DNA from: Streptomyces poonensis
Lineage (GTDB): Bacteria; Actinomycetota; Actinomycetes; Streptomycetales; Streptomycetaceae
DNA: 64,000 nucleotides
Direction: 5' to 3'
Assembly (NCBI RefSeq): GCF_014650915.1
Contig: NZ_BMVW01000017.1
Coordinates: 108,635 to 172,634, forward strand
Under the pieces are notes generated by a model. That model made no database searches. It saw nothing but the letters and a program-made list of their open reading frames with translations, and had not been told where the DNA came from. The position numbers were made by a program, and so were the translations under genes. Position 1 is the first letter of the stretch; each line of letters begins with the position of its first letter. Shown piece by piece: positions 63,539 to 64,000 of the stretch.

Positions 63539-64000
63539 CTACTTGACGGCCTTGAGCGCGTTCACGATGCCGTACCCGTAGAACCCGTTCACGCGGTCGC
63601 CGCCCTCGCACACCGCGTCCTGCGTGCCGTCGCCGTTCTGGTCGTACGACTCCGGGCAGCCCGGGTTGTCGGCCTGTGCCTTCAGCAGCGCCTGCAGCGC
63701 GGCGCCGCTCGCCCACGGGTGCTCGGACTTCAGCAGCGCGGCCACCGCCGCGGCGTGCGGCGACGCCATCGAGGTGCCCTGGAGGTACGCGTACTCGTTG
63801 TTCGGCATCGTGGACAGGATGCGGCCGTTCTTGGACGGGGTGTCCGGGGTCTGGTAGCGCCCGTCGCCGCCCGGCGCCGCGACGTCGACGACGCCGTTGC
63901 CGTACGTGGAGAAGTACGACTTCTCGCTCTTCACGCCCGTCGAGCTGACCGTGACGACGCCCGGGAGCTGGGTCGGCAGGTCGAGGCACTCGCTCGGGTC
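63539..64000 (-). CDS. S8 family (subtilisin-like) serine protease, 3' part
   Basis: The frame is open to the window edge, so only the C-terminal ~153 residues are present. LPGVVTVSSTGVKSEKSYFS and YGNGVVDVAAPGGD are subtilase core strands; YLQGTSMASPHAAAVAALL contains the catalytic Ser. A Cys pair (GCPES, DAVCEGG) and a GYGIVNALKAVK end suit a secreted enzyme. Asp and His of the triad would be outside the window. Confidence 0.92.
   Translation of the reverse strand, partial: DPSECLDLPTQLPGVVTVSSTGVKSEKSYFSTYGNGVVDVAAPGGDGRYQTPDTPSKNGRILSTMPNNEYAYLQGTSMASPHAAAVAALLKSEHPWASGAALQALLKAQADNPGCPESYDQNGDGTQDAVCEGGDRVNGFYGYGIVNALKAVK

Noticed and set aside
61200..63581. 793-codon open frame on the plus strand across CopD, CaiB and protease genes
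   Set aside because: It crosses three genes that have recognisable minus-strand proteins and is itself low-complexity Arg/Gly/Pro/Gln.

Overview
The window is very GC-rich, every gene shows strong G/C bias at third codon positions, and gene order and families (ectABCD, a long cobalamin operon, a PitH2-type phosphate transporter, the GATC-binding protein Gbn, an Asp23/AmaP envelope cluster) match the chromosomal core of a Streptomyces. From memory the order resembles the S. coelicolor SCO18xx region; no alignment was run.

Layout. 1-3.5 kb: the 3' part of a secreted FG-GAP repeat protein and a class V aminotransferase. 3.6-6.9 kb (minus): ectABCD for ectoine and 5-hydroxyectoine, with a perfect 8-bp inverted repeat directly upstream of ectA. 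7.5-11.2 kb: a PLP aminotransferase, an amidohydrolase and a secreted protein with an LAETG sorting signal. 11.3-29.9 kb (minus): a cobalamin operon, cobD-cobQ-cobN-chlID-cobO-cobB-VOC-cobI-cobM-cobL-cbiG/cobJ-cobH-cbiX-cobC, headed by a clear B12 riboswitch and mostly joined by ATGA/GTGA stop-start overlaps. The gap between cobN and chlID holds two CRISPR-like palindromic repeats with exact type I-E spacing. 30.2-31.7 kb: low-affinity phosphate transporter with a candidate PHO box, plus a small membrane protein. 32.0-37.6 kb: GH25 lysozyme, class II aldolase, alpha/beta hydrolase, an unrecognised 505-aa protein and a VOC protein. 37.8-41.1 kb: an ABC-F ATPase preceded by a probable leaderless 7-codon leader peptide, then gbn, then an enoyl-CoA hydratase. 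41.3-44.8 kb: Asp23/DUF2273/AmaP envelope-stress cluster. 44.8-49.7 kb: atypical SDR, GH15 enzyme, SURF1, a zinc-ribbon protein and a DEDDh exonuclease with a BRCT domain.

50.0-59.2 kb is the most unusual part. A bacterial C3HC4 RING protein with a TerD-like C-terminal half is divergent from a 1747-aa protein that combines a caspase-like protease (His86/Cys141), an Hsp90/histidine-kinase type ATPase fold and a long C-terminal array of repeated modules resembling winged helices. Two small genes, a zinc-finger protein and a membrane protein, follow it with GTGA-type coupling. I infer a multi-component biological-conflict (defence or programmed cell death) module.

59.3-64 kb: sterol desaturase-family protein, a lysoplasmalogenase-like gene with two compensating frameshifts, CopD-like protein, a CaiB-type CoA transferase whose start codon lies in a triplicated 28-bp repeat, and the 3' end of a subtilisin-family protease gene. 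No rRNA, tRNA, IS element or prophage gene was recognised.
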